64,000 nt of DNA from Talinum fruticosum (taxonomy: Eukaryota > Streptophyta > Magnoliopsida > Caryophyllales > Talinaceae), in NCBI GenBank assembly GCA_021018815.1, contig JAITYX010000046.1, forward strand, positions 1,082,001-1,146,000. The letters run 5' to 3'. A program made the translations under genes and the position numbers. Positions 9,687 through 21,852 of the stretch are shown here, piece by piece. Position 1 is the first letter of the stretch, and every line of letters begins with the position of its first letter. The notes below the pieces were generated by a model. The model worked only from the letters and a program-made list of their open reading frames with translations, was not told the DNA's origin and did not search any database.

Positions 9687-11249
9687 TGAAGACTCGGACA
9701 CTCGCTCAATACTTTTCCGAGTTGTATAAAAGGAATCGAGTATAACAATCTCGTACTTATAGAGTTTTGATTTCAAGGCATTCTCTCGTATCTTAGAAAC
9801 TTTTCCGAGTAATATGGTATCTTCTCTAAGTGATATAGCTTTCACTTCATGTATTTCGTGCTTATCCTTGAGTGACTCGAAACCCGATACTTTGTTCCGA
9901 GTCCCTCATCACTCGATTTATCGCATGTTGAATAGACTGGTATTCCGCTAAGATCCGACTCCTTTCTATAAGGTCTATCTTGTTGAAGTCAGTACTTCCA
10001 TCTGTTTCATGCTTAGTCTATATCAAGGTATATCACTCGATGTTCTTTACTTAACTTGATTCTTTGCTCGGACTAGCTCGATGGAATTTTGAGTTACATG
10101 GATATTAGACTCAAAAATTCCATTTCAGTATCCGACTCGGATAATCGACTGCTTAATTATCGTAATTATTTTATTATCTCGTGTCTAATCTTGGACCAAA
10201 GTATTTTATACTTTGAGAACCAAAACTGATTTACTTTTGTAGGTTATTCAAACGAGGATACGTTTTTCGAAATACAAAAGTAACCGGCTTCAAAACATCA
10301 AATCACCAACAGACATGGCTTTTCACCTTCTCTCGCTCCAGTCCCGTAAGATTGTGTCGTGGCCGTCTCGTTTCCAATTCTGGAAAACTGGAACGCTAAG
10401 CTTAATGGTGGTTTCCACCTTATCTTTCAAGACACCGCCAGTGGTTTTGGGACTTCCAAGAGAGTTCAAACCGTTGTCCAACATTCACATTACAACGGAT
10501 ACTTTCCGAGTGACTCGAAAGCTTCTATCAACTGGTCACAAAGGACTCTCGATCGCAGATGAAGATAACAGCTACTATGCCTAGTCATCTATAAATAGAT
10601 GCCACCTCACAAGACTTGAAGATTGCCGAAATTATTGTTAGTACACATACTTGAGCAAAGTCATTGTATTTATTCTCAATCTTCTACTTACAACTTCTAC
10701 TCGTAATTCTTTACTTTCGAGTTGTAAGGTCTTGTACTTAGTTACAAACCCTTTCTTACTTTCTCTATAAGGTCCCTTGACTAAGCTGTAAGGGCTAACT
10801 CAGCTTAGTTGTCCCTAGCTATAAGGGTTATCTCAGCTAGGAAGTACTAGATCACATAAGGGAATTTCGAGTCTAGGAAAACTTGTAAAGAGTTGTCGAA
10901 GGGAGCAACTCGGGTTCGGTCAGTTCACGGTATTTTGTGGACTCAAAATAGTGGATTTGACTTTGTGCTTGGATTAGCACGGTCCGTGGTTTTCTGCCCC
11001 GGGAGGGTTTCCACGTAATCTCTAAGTGTTATCTTTCCGAGTTCATTCTAGACTCGGACAGTGTTATAGCTCCCGCTACTTACTTATTCGTGATAGAATT
11101 TCCGAGTCCAAACTTTTCGACCTCGCTGATTGACTCGGAACCTATCTCTCGTCTCATCTTTGACAAAAGAGCTAAAGTTTCCACGAAAAACATCCATCAC
11201 CCTATTCACCCCCTCTAGGGTGACTCGGACTCTCCCGAGCAAACCTTCA
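9687..11249 (+). repeat. 3' LTR of element B
   Basis: 1563 bases, TGAAG...CTTCA, collinear with 1700-3253. TATA box at 10590-10598. Differences from the 5' LTR include reciprocal CG/TA exchanges and CTG/CTCG alternatives (see findings). Followed directly by CAATG. Confidence 0.93.
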
Positions 11250-11575
11250 CAATGTGTCTCCTTCGTAAAGGAAGGTCTTGGTTTTAACAAAGAGCAAGAA
11301 TCCAATTCCTACTCGGAGCTTTTCAAAAGGATTCCGTAACTATAAAGTTCAGAGAAGCGAGCACGATCCCACTCATAAAAATGAGAGAAGGACTGAGCCT
11401 GGACAAATTTATAGAAGAAAATCATCGCTATCATTTTCCAAAAGAAAATCCTTTCAAAAGAAAGAGACATAGACTCAGTTCTCTAAACAGAAGACTCAGA
11501 ATCGGACTAGACCCAAAGTCATTCAAATCGGGTTCCGAAAAACCTTCTTTCTCGTAAAAGGACCACGAGTAAAGG
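11250..11575 (+). pseudogene. gag C-terminus of element A (continuation after B)
   Basis: Resumes at CAATGTGTCTCC exactly where the gag text of A broke at 1699. Reads the same conserved tail as E (GKEGLGFNKEEESNSYSEL) in two frames, then a Lys-rich stretch (11400-11480) up to the start of the protease region. Confidence 0.85.
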
Positions 11576-14500
11576 GTGTTACTCGGGTTCGTTAGAGGAA
11601 GTGAGAAGAGTTAGTTTGTTTCTCGTTTTGCAGACTACTCGTAAAAGACTAAAGGGCATTGGTATCTTGACAGTGGATGTTCACACCATATGTCAAGAGA
11701 CTCGAGACTCTTTTTGAGTTAGAAGAGTTTAAAGGAGGAAAAGTTACTTTTGGAGATGATAGCAAAGGCAAGATAATTGGGATAGGCAAGATTGGAAAGG
11801 GAAGCAATCTGGTCAGTCCAGTTTACCTTGTCAAGGGGTTAAAGTATAACCTACTTAGCATCTCTCAACTCGTGCGATAAAGGTCAAGAGGTAAGATTCA
11901 CTCAAACCAACTGTTACATTTCGATGACACTACCAAGGAGATTAAACTCTCACGTAAGAGATCAGGTAACACTTATATTATTCCTCTTTCTGACCCAAGT
12001 TAGAATTTATCTTGTTTGAAAGCATCACTTCATGATGACTCATTGAAATGGCATCGTAGATTAGGCCACGTTAGCATGCATACTATTAAGAAATTGGCAT
12101 CTCATGGTTTAGTCGGAGGATTGCCCAATTGTGCTTTCAAGAAAGACAAAGTTTGTGAAGCTTGCACAAAAGGGAAACAAGTCAGATCATCATTCAAATC
12201 CTCGAAGACAGTTTCCACATCCAAGGTGCTTGAACTGCTACATATGGACTTATGTGGTAAAATCCTCGTTAATAGCCTCGGAGGTAAATCATATGTACTT
12301 GTTATTATTGATGATTATTCACGATTTACCTGGGTGTGTTTTCTCAAGCACAAAAATGAAGCATTCAAGGAGTTCAACAAGCTCGCAGAAAAATCCAAGT
12401 TGAGTCTCGGACTCGGATCCAGAGAATTCGAACTAACCATGGAAGGGAGTTCGACTACTTAGAATTCTCGGAGTTCTCGCGACAGAATGGCATCTCTCAC
12501 AACTTCTCAGCACCAAGAACTCCCCAACAGTAATGGAGTAGTAGAGAGAAAGAATAGAACTCTTGAAGAAATAGTTAGGACAATGATGATTGAGCACAAT
12601 CTACCCTACTATTTCCGGGCCGAGGCGATCAACACGACCAACTACACTTTGAACAGATGCCTCATCGGACCCATTCTCAAGAAAACACCTTACGAGCTCT
12701 ATAAAGGAAAGAAACCCAATATTTCATATTTCAAACCCTTTGGATGTAAGTGTTTTGTTCACAACAATGGTAAGGATCACCTGACCAAGTTTGATGCTCG
12801 ATCGGATGAAGGTATTTTTCTCGGGTTATTCCTCTCATAGTAAAGCTTATCGCATTTTTAATAAGAGAACTAACAAAGTGGAAGAAAGTATCCACGTTGT
12901 GTTTGATGAGCTTGAACAGGAAAAGCCAAGTGAATCGTCATTCTCATATTTAAATCTCAGCAGAGATGATGACCTTGACAAAAGTGAGCCTATCGGGAAT
13001 CAACCCCAATCAGCTCGGAATGAAGTCACTCGTAACGAAGTGACTCGGAATGAAACCACTCAAGAACCATCTCGGAATAATGAAGGACAAACCGATGAAC
13101 AAGTTCACTCGGAACAAACTTCGAAGATTAACCAATTCAGCCTACGGATATGATGAATCGGAGAACAAGTAGAGCATTCAAATATGCTTCTAGTCATCCA
13201 AGAGAAAACATATTATCTCGATATCAATAGTGGGGTAAGAACTCGCTCCTCTCTTTAGAATCTACGTGCATTCACAGACATTCATATCATTAATCGAACC
13301 CAAAATGCACTAGAGGCCCTAAATGAACCTGAATGGGTAGAGGCCATGCAAGAGGAACTTAATCAATTCAAAAGAAACCAAGTCCGGACTTTGACCAAAC
13401 GACCTTCCGAAGACCTAGTCATAGGAACCAAATGGGTTTTCAAGAACAAACTGGATGAAGGTGGGTTGGTAGTCAAAAACAAGTCTAGACTTGTGGCTCA
13501 AGGTTACAATCAGGAAGAAGGGATTGATTATGGGGAAACCTTTGCACCTGTTGCCGAATCGAAGCCATTATAATCCTATTAGCATTTGCATCTAGCATGA
13601 ATATCAAATTATATCAAATGGATGTTAAGTGTGCTTTTCTCAATGGTTTTATCGAAGAGGAAGTCTATGTCGAGCAGCCACTGGATTTGAAAACTCGAAT
13701 TTCCAAATCATGTTTTCAAACTTCAAAAAGCTCTTTATGGTCTTCAACAAGCTCCTAGAGCCCGGTATGAAAGACTAAGCAATTTCTTGGTTCAAAATGA
13801 TTTTAAAAGACGTCAGATTAACAAGACTCTCTTTATAAAAACCAAGGGGAAAGATTTCCTTATCGCTTAGATATATGTTGAAGATATAATTTTTGGAGCT
13901 ACTAATGAAATTCCGTGTCGAGATTTTTCTAAGTTAATGAGACAGGAATTTCAAATGAGTATGATGGGAGAACTCAATTTCTTCCTTGGTCTACAAATCA
14001 AGCAAGACACAAATGGAATCTATGTCCATCAATCAAAGTACACCAAGGAGCTGCTGAAAAAGTATAAACTTCAAGATGCGAAGCATGCAGAGAACCCCTA
14101 TGAGCAGTAGCTTGAAACTGGACTCGGACGATAAAGGTAAAGCAATAGATCGAAACTCTATCGAGGTATGACTGGATCTTTGTTATATCTTACTTCCAAG
14201 TAGACCGGATATAATGTTTAGTATCTCGCTTATGCGCAAGATTTCAAGGTAATCGAAAAGAATCACATCTCACTGCGATGAAGAGAATATTCGGATATGT
14301 TGCAGGGACTTAGAATTTAGGTCTATGGTACTCCGGAGACTCGGAACTAACTTTCACTCGATACTCGGATGCTGATTACGCTAGATACAAAGTTGATAGA
14401 AAGAGCACCTCAGAGCCTCGCAAATTTTTGGGTCAATCCTTAATATCTTGGCACTCAAAGAAGCAAAATTCAGTAGCTCTATCAACTCGCCGAAGCTGAG

Positions 14501-14819
14501 TATATTGCAGCTGGAGCATGTTGTGCTCGGATTCTATGGATAAAACAACACTTGAAGGACCTTTGACTTTCTTTCAAATCGGTGCCAATCAAGTGTGATA
14601 ATCGGAGTGCAATCAGCATCACCAAAAATCCAGTTCAAGCACTCAAAGACGAAACATATTGAGGTCGGTATCATTTCTTAAGAGACCATTATGAGAAAGA
14701 TTATACTCGAACTTTAATTCATTCCTACTAATCTTCAATTAGCTGATATCTTTACTAAGCCTCTTAGTGAAGATCGGTTTTGCTTTATTAGGAATGAGCT
14801 TGGAATGTTAAATGCATGA
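11576..14819 (+). pseudogene. pol of element A (protease-integrase-RT-RNase H, broken)
   Basis: The most complete pol in the window. Protease active site DSG at 11669-11677 in the context GHWYLDSGCSHHMS. GAG-pre-integrase zinc domain from 12016 (WHRRLGHVSMHTIKKL, CEAC). Integrase core from about 12215: ELLHMDLCG, IIDDYSRFTW, and the catalytic Glu region GVVERKNRTLEE near 12535, then KPFGCKCFVH. A linker with R-N-E-V-T repeats lies at 13015-13075. RT starts at 13346; its YVDD motif is mutated to YVEDIIFG (13875-13900). LADIFTKPL is at 14742 and the end MLNA-stop at 14817. Integrase and RT are interrupted by frameshifts and stops. The order INT before RT is diagnostic of Ty1-copia. Confidence 0.9.
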
Positions 14820-15210
14820 TTGTATGTTATATGTGATAAATTTCATTGTTTGATTATGTGTGTGCGCTTACATTTATTTTAATAACCATTAGTTCAGTTG
14901 ATTTAGTGATACTGAGCCCATAGTTATTATTTGTTTCCAGCTTCGAGTCACTCGAACCGAGCTGAGTCGACTCGGACTTTGAGAAAAATGGACTTAAAAT
15001 TTCCGAAATCATTTCTAGAAAAGTGGAGAATTTCGAATTTATTTTCAAAATCCTTAGTTTTCTTCTCTCTCTCGTGCGCTGTGATCAGTCATCTAGCCGT
15101 TGAGAGATAAACCACTGGAATTCTAACCGTTGAAGAGAGAACCGTCACACCGGTCGAAGTGGCTGCTGAAAGATTTGAGTCGAACGGATATCGAAGGTCG
15201 TTTATTTTCT

Positions 15211-15219
15211 TATAAATAG
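15211..15219 (+). promoter_or_regulatory. Internal TATA box in front of ORF3 (element A)
   Basis: TATAAATAG 282 bases before the ORF3 ATG. The larger distance than in B is due partly to the CT repeat at 15260-15294. AACCGTT is found 70-85 bases upstream. Confidence 0.55.
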
Positions 15220-15259
15220 CGCCTATTCTCCTTCATTTCTTTACTTTACTCCTCGCGTA

Positions 15260-15293
<34 letters not shown>

Positions 15294-15294
15294 T
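15260..15294 (+). repeat. (CT)n microsatellite in the ORF3 leader of A
   Basis: About 35 bases of CT with two TTT interruptions, just after the internal TATA box. A related run at 19297-19337 in C lies before the TATA box instead. Confidence 0.9.
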
Positions 15295-15492
15295 AATCAA
15301 ATTCTCTTGAACAAGCGCTCCGTGATTAAAGCAACACCTTGTGTTCTCAAGCTTCGTGAAGATCATCTCCAGCAAGCTCCGTCGCTCTCAAACTCTTTTC
15401 TCTTCTACTTTTTCACCTTATCTTTCACTCTCTTCGAGTCTTCTTCTCTTCTACTCTCTCTAAAGTTTATCCTCTCTCTTTTCTTATTAAAA

Positions 15493-17120
15493 ATGCCGAA
15501 AAGAGGTTCTCATCCCGACTTTCTTGGCTCGCCACAAAGAAACCCCCAACCAAAAGCCAAGAAAGCCCCTCAAATTCTAAACCTATTGTCACCCAAAGAT
15601 CTTACACTCGGATGATAAGTTCTTCCCAACCACCAAATTTTCGTGGTTGCCTCACATCCAATCAACTGGGGTTTATAATTTTGTTTGTTTCAGCGAGTTC
15701 ATCTACCCCGAACTCGTATCCGAGTTTTATACTCATCTCACCGAGCTCCGAACGTGTTCTAACCTCCCGGGTTCGGAACATAACAAGTACGCATAAATAC
15801 TTCTCTTCTTCATCATTTGTTCAAGATCTCTTCTCTCTTCTTGAACAGCAATCCAATCCCCTTCACCGAGGTCGCCGACGACTTCTTTGAAAAGTATGCC
15901 AAAGAGTTCCCTGCGTCACGCAAAAACTTTTCGTGACCCAACTAAAGTCGAAGCTCGTCGTCGGTGCTTCTTGCTGATGAGAACCTTCTTCTCACAAGCA
16001 CTCTAGCGAGGAGAACCCCAACTCCAAGCACCTCAAAGCACTCTTTGATATTCTAGAGGGCTATGAAGTAGACCTCTTTCCTGCCATAATTGAGCAAATG
16101 GCCGCTATGCCAACTTAGACTCGTAACAAGAAGAACACCCCTCTTCCTTTCGGTGCTCTTCTCACCCTTGTCTTCAAATAATTAAAAGTTCCTCTTCCCT
16201 CGGATCCGACCGCAGTTTCTAAGGCTGCCATTGTAGTGGGATAAAAGGAACTTCTTGGGTACGGTACCAGGAAACCGAACCTAGTGTCCGGGTTCACGGC
16301 TCGGAGCCGAGGCCATCTTCTCCACCTCGGACTCGGAAAGACACTCCTCTTTCTCTTCCTGCTCCACCTGGTGGTGCTTCAACCTCGAGTGCTTCTAAGA
16401 CTCTCTCTTCCATTTTGTCCACAGACTTTCATGGACAAAATCTCCTCTCGTAGCCTTGGAACTCAAGGACCTCCTCCGGTCATTCAAGACTGTCTTCCAG
16501 TCTATGACCATTAACCGAAAACCGCCCAATCACAACTCCGAGAGCAACAGGATGTGCTCCTTGAGATGAAGGCTCCGGTGAAGGAGCAGAGGGACCTAAT
16601 TGAGCTTCTTCAAGAGAGACGATCCAAAGCAGCTCGAGATCAAGAAGACTCGGACACTTCGAGGAATCCTCAAGCCTCGGCAAGTCCTCCTCAAATAGAG
16701 GAGAGGATGAAGAAGAACATTAAGAAGAAGCGGAAGAGCTCGCGGTCGATGAAGCTCTTTCGAGCCTGGTTAGCCGAAGGCCGGGGCAACCAAGAAGGAC
16801 AAGGAGCAACAGTGAGGGTACAAGTGCTCCTAAAGCTCAACCAGAGTGATCAGCTCGGACGGTGAGTCCGAGTGGGTTAGAAGACCTTGCTGCACAAGGA
16901 CAGATCCGCAGCAGTCAACTCTGAGCTCCCTCTCCGAGTAGTTCGGGACGAACCTCTCGGATCCTCTCGTTCAGGGTCAGCCACTCGGAACCGAGCCTTT
17001 GCCGGATATCCTCGTCTTTCCTCCGCCGCGCTCAAGCACATCGTCAAGATCTTATCGGCGCCGGCCATCCACTCGTCCTTCCTCCTCAACTCGGACAAAC
17101 CCATCCCCTCAATTTCTTAG
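15493..17120 (+). pseudogene. ORF3 of element A (broken)
   Basis: ATG 15493 gives MPKRGSHPDFLGSPQRNPQP before the frame is lost near 15610. Core segments in other frames align with B: FFSQAL near 15990, LFDILEGYEVDLFPAIIEQMA near 16040, LPFGALLTLVF near 16145 and PSDPTAV near 16200. The C-terminal half (16550-16870) is Lys/Glu/Arg-rich with probable coiled coil, then a Ser-rich tail PPRSSTSSRSYRRRP. Two readings for the last 30 residues are possible, ending at about 17120 or later. No membrane segment seen. Confidence 0.68.
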
Positions 17121-17559
17121 TTTTTTTAATTTCTTATTTTTGTCCGGACATCATGTACTTCGTGTTGTATTCTTCCCATTTTTTTGTTTTTGCTGAAAGG
17201 CAAGGGGAGAATAGATAGAAAATTAGAAAATTAGATGTCTTGTTTAGGGGAGTTTCTCTCACCTCTTTGTAAATATTTTATGTGAAGTCAATGAGAATGC
17301 ATTTCGTTTCAAAGTTTCGAGTTCACGGGTTAATGCAAGTATTTCGAGTTTCCATCCAATATGTTTTCTTGCTTAGCACTCGTCAATAAAATCAATGCAT
17401 TTCATTAATAATTTACGTGTATCTCGGACTCATGTCTTCTCTTACTCGTGAACTATGAAATCTTAAGTATCTTTTCCGAGCAAGTTTACAAATTCCAACT
17501 TTTATCACTAACAAAATTTCCGTCTAAGTATGGAATGCCTTTCATCAAAAAGGGGAGAT

Positions 17560-19148
17560 TGAAGACTCGGACTTTCACGTACTTGTTTCGAATTCCATCA
17601 AGGAATCGGGTATAAGACTTCATCTCTTATAAGGTTTTGACTTCAAGACATTCGATGCATCTTAGAAACTTTTCTAAGGGATACAACAATTCTTCTCAAT
17701 GTTATAGTATCTATTATGTCTGTTCTCGCTCGACTACGATTGACTCGTAAAGCATAATTCTATATGCTACTTCTCACCCAGCTTCCGAGTCACCCATCAC
17801 TCGGATATACAACATGATTCAAACATTATCTTTTTCGTGGAATAAACTTAAGTCCGACTTCGTGATTCGGAAATTACTTTGTTCTAAGTCAAGCATATTT
17901 TAGTTTGAATTTTGTTTAGTCTAGATCAAGTCTGTTTTCTCGATGTTCTTTATCCGACTTGATTGCCTACTAGACTCGACTAAGATGGAATTTTGAGTTT
18001 CATGGACATTAGACTCAGAAAATTCCTTTTATTTTCTCGACCCACATAATTATATCTTAATTGTCTTAATTATAATATTATATGTGTCTAATTTTGGACC
18101 AAAGTATTTTATACTCGAGAACCAAACTGATTTACTTTTGTAGGTTATTCAAACGAGGCTATCCTAATTTAAAATACAAAAGTAACCTGGCTTCAAAACG
18201 TCAAATCACCAGCGAGACAAGGCCTTTTCCACCTCTTATCTAGCCCCGGACAATCGTGTCGGGGTTATCTCGTTTCTAAAATTGGAAATCGCAACACCAA
18301 GCTCAACGGTGGTTTCCACCTTATTTTTCAAGACACCACCAATGGTTTTGGGACTTCCAAAGGAGTCAAGAACCGTTGCTCAACGTTCATATCTCAACGG
18401 ATATGTTCCGAGTGACTCGGAAAATCCTTTGCAACGATCACAAAGGACTTCCAATCGGAAGATGGACACAACGACTATGCTTGCTTGGTCATCTATAAAT
18501 AAAAGCCAACTTTCAAGACTTGAAGATTGCCGAACCTATTGTTAATATAAATACTTGATCAAAAGTCATTGTATTCATTCTCAATCTTCTACTTACAATT
18601 CTAATTTTGTATTTCATAACTTTCGAGTTGTAAGGTCTTGTACTTAGTAACAAACACTCTCTTTCTTACTCTCCGAGTAAGGTCCGTTGACTGAGCTGTA
18701 AGGGTTAACTCATCTTAGTTGTCCCCGATTGTAAGGGATATCTCGATCACGAAGTACTAGATCGGATAAGGGAATTTTTGAGTCTAGAAAAACTTGTAAG
18801 GGGTTGTCTAAGGGAGCAACTCAGGTCAAGTCGGTCCATCGTATTTTGTGGACTCGAAATAGTGGATTTGACTTCGTTCTTGGATTAGCACGGTTCGTGA
18901 TTTTCTGCCCCATGAGGGTTTCCACGTACTTTTGTGTTATTAATTTTCCGAGTGCATTCTAGACTCATACGGTTTCTGTTTAATCTGTTTCTTCACTCTT
19001 CACTGAATTCCGATTAGTGCTTTTACGAGCTCATCCACGACTCTTGCTCACCTCGGATTCACATCTATATTAAATTTCAAGCAAATTTCATCATCACCCT
19101 ATTCACCCCCTTCTAGGGTGACTTAGCCTCTCCCTGAGTAAACCTTCA
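17560..19148 (+). repeat. 3' LTR of element A
   Basis: 1589 bases, TGAAGACTCGG...CCTTCA, preceded by the polypurine tract 17547-17558. TATA box at 18494. Its last 190 bases match the window start, confirming A as host of B. ATACT (19149-19153) would be the right copy of the target duplication; the left copy is off window. Confidence 0.9.
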
Positions 19149-19296
19149 ATACTGAGCTAGAAGTTATTATTTGCTTGTAGTTTACGAGCGACTCAAAAAT
19201 TCTACTTTGTCGGACTTAGTTTTTGAGAAAAATGGACATCAAACTTCTAAAATTATCTCTTGATTAGTGGAGAATTTCATAAATTTCTTTTAAAAT

Positions 19297-19301
19297 CTCT
19301 C

Positions 19302-19337
<36 letters not shown>
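19297..19337 (+). repeat. (CT)n microsatellite in element C
   Basis: About 40 bases of CT-rich repeat upstream of the internal promoter of C. Confidence 0.85.
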
Positions 19338-19472
19338 GCGTATCGATCAAAGAACTAGCCGTTAGAAGACAAACACTGGAATTCTAACCGTTGGAGAGCA
19401 GAACAGTCACACCGGTCCGAGGCAGCCGGTGGAGAGTTCGGTCGAACGGATATTGAAGGACATCTTTTTCTC

Positions 19473-19481
19473 TATAAATAG
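19473..19481 (+). promoter_or_regulatory. Internal TATA box in front of ORF3 (element C)
   Basis: TATAAATAG 247 bases before the ORF3 start position, flanked as in A and B by AACCGTT (upstream) and a CATTT/CACT-rich leader (downstream). Confidence 0.55.
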
Positions 19482-19719
19482 CATCCATTTTCTTTCATTT
19501 CACTACTTTACTCTCTACTCACTCACACTCTCGGATACTAGAGCTCAAGGAAGTTCGGTGTTCTTAAGAGTGAACCTTCACTTTCAAGCAAGCAAGAAAC
19601 ATCTCAAGTAAGAAAACCTTATGCTCTCAATACTCCCTTATTTTTTCTCTCTCTCTTCAAGCTATCTCTTCGCTCTTTCTCAAAGTTCATCTCTTTTCTT
19701 CTCAAAAAACTCCCTAACC

Positions 19720-21310
19720 GTGCCTAAAAGAGGTTCTCGCTCTAGATTTTTTGGTTCTACAACCAAGAATCCCCGAACCAAAAGCCAAGAGGGTCCTTCT
19801 AACCCCTTTAAAATCCTTGTCACCCAACATCCGACGTTAGATGACAAATTCTCCCTAACCACATAGTTTTCATGGTTAAATCACATCAAATCTATAGGGG
19901 TATATAATTTCCTCTATTTCAGCGAGTTTATCTATCCGTAACTCATCTCCGAGTTCTATTCCAACCTTTCTAGCTCGAGGGGATCCTCACCTCCGGAGTT
20001 CAAGATGTAGTCGTTCGTGTTAACGTCTCCCTCCTCCACCGCTTATTCAAATTTCTTCTCTTTTCCTCAACAGACAACCCTATTCCATTTAACAAGGTTG
20101 CTGATGAATTCTTCAAGAAATACGCTAAAGAAATCCCCGAGTCACGCAAAAACTTCTCTATGACTAAGATGAAAACGGAAGCTCGTCTTCTCTATTTCTT
20201 CTTGATGAGAACCTTTTTCTCTCAAGCACTAAAGCAAAGAGAATCCGAACTCAAAGATTCTTAAGGATCTTTTTAACATTCTCGAAGGCTACAAAGTAAA
20301 CCTCTTCCCAGCTATCATCGAGCCAATGGTCTTTGTGCCAACTCGGACAAAGAAAATCACCCTTCTTCCTTTTGGAGCTTTCCTCACCTTTATCTTCAAA
20401 CAATTTAAAGTCCCGCTCCCCTCGGATCCTAATGCGGTATCCGAGGCTACCATAGTAGTTGGCAAAATAGAGCTTCTAGGCTATGGATACCACGAAACCC
20501 AACCGGGTGTCCGGGTCCACGACTCGAACCGAGGCAACCTTCACCTTCGCCTCGGACTCGAGACTCCACTCTCTCTACCTCCTCCACCTGCCGGTGCTTT
20601 CATCTCGGGTGCTTCTCACATTCTCTAATCCGTATTCTCTAACACAATGTTAGAAAAGCTCTCCTCCGTGTCCACCGAGATAAAGGACACTTTGCGGTCA
20701 TTCGAGACTCGTCCTTCGGTCTATGACCACTAACCAATAGACCACCCAATCTCAAATCGGAGAGCAGTAGGATGTGCTCCTTGAGATGAAGGCTCTATTT
20801 AAGGAGCAGAAGGAAATGATCGAGTTCCTCTAAGAAAGGCGCTCCAAAGCGGCTCGGGACCCGGTCGGCAGGATGTGCTCCTCGACCCTGCTAAATCTCC
20901 TTCCGGAGAGGCGGAAGAAGAAGAGGAGGAGGTTGCAGCTAAAGCAGCTCTTTCTAAGGAGAAGGAAGAAGGAGAGAAGGAAGAAGAAGAGAAGGAGGAA
21001 GAAGGAAGAGAAAAGGAAGCGGCCGAGGGACACGGTGCTCCCGCCCCTCAACCAGAGCGATCGGCTCGAGACAGCGACTGAGTGAGTCAACAGCGAGTCA
21101 AGCCCGAGGAAGCACCACCCTCCATCGAATTCCAAGAGGATGAACCTCTGTATGACCTTGTTCGGGTCAACCACTAAGAGATGAGCCCATCCTAAAGATA
21201 CCGAGTGTTGCCACCGCCAAGATCTTCAACATCTTCACGCTCATACCAGCGCAGGCGCACTCGCACGTTCATCCGCTTCAACCCGGACAGCTCTCACTCC
21301 ACCATCTTAA
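19720..21310 (+). pseudogene. ORF3 of element C (broken, start codon lost)
   Basis: The start position reads GTG followed by PKRGSRSRFFGSTTKNP. Core segments: FFSQAL near 20215, FNILEGYKVNLFPAIIEPM near 20275, LPFGAFLTFIFKQFKVPLPSDPNAV from 20365, and ATIVVGK. The C-terminal part is extreme: 20875-21081 reads as an almost pure Glu/Lys stretch in one frame and an Arg/Lys stretch in the other. Ends near the PolyT/TTTTTG run at 21310. Several stops and frame changes. Confidence 0.66.
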
Positions 21311-21852
21311 CTTTTTTTTTTTTGTTTTAAGTTTTTTTTTTTTGTCCACACAGACAAATTGTATCTACTTGATACATTCTTCCTCATTTTGTTTTTGCTT
21401 GAAAGGCAAGGGGAAGAATATTTAGAAAATTTATTGTCTTGTTTAGGGGAGTTTTCTCACCCTTTTTGTATATATTTTACGTGTTTATGTCAATATGAAT
21501 GAAGTTTTTGATTTCGTGTTTATTTACTTCTAAGTTTAACTCCTTTCCGAGTTTCACTTTCTTAGTGTATCTTACTCGATATATCCGCTCATTTATTTAT
21601 CTCTCGCTCTAATATAAGCAATATTCTAAGTCCGAATCACTTCATTTATTTCTATGCGATATTCTATTCTTAGCTCGATACAATCTAAGTGTGATAGCTC
21701 GATAAAATTTAAGTCCGAATCACATCGGTTCTCTTTCTGCGATTTTATTCTAACCTCTTCTATACTCTCTAAGTAAGAATGAAAACTCTGGATTGTTTCA
21801 CTAACAATGTTTCTATCTAAGTATGGACTGCCTTTCATCAAAAGAGGGAGAT

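Larger units (their letters stand above)
1700..11249 (+). mobile_element. SIRE-type Ty1-copia retrotransposon B (complete ends, 9.55 kb)
   Basis: Full-length insertion into the gag of A, bounded by the five-base duplication CAATG. It has two LTRs (1700-3253 and 9687-11249) starting TGAAG and ending CTTCA, a primer binding site, gag, a pol that has lost protease and most of integrase, ORF3, and a polypurine tract. It is the youngest member of the nest. The two LTRs still align along their whole length but differ at many single bases and short indels, and every ORF is broken, so it is not autonomous. The protease-integrase gap is bridged by a short piece of foreign LTR (5078-5215). Confidence 0.93.
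1..19148 (+). mobile_element. SIRE-type Ty1-copia retrotransposon A (5' end off window, interrupted by B)
   Basis: A long plus-strand element whose parts are its 5' LTR end (1-190), gag (251-1694 and 11250-11575), pol (to 14819), ORF3 (15493-17120), polypurine tract and 3' LTR (17560-19148). The gag text stops at 1699 and resumes at 11250 with the same five bases, so the sequence between is a later insertion (element B). The tail of the 5' LTR matches the tail of the 3' LTR at 18960-19148 more closely than it matches LTRs of B, which ties both ends to one element. The domain order PR-INT-RT-RH places it in Ty1-copia; the long LTRs and the extra ORF behind pol are the hallmark of the SIRE/Maximus lineage. 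A itself landed behind pol of element C: C resumes at 19149. Confidence 0.88.
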
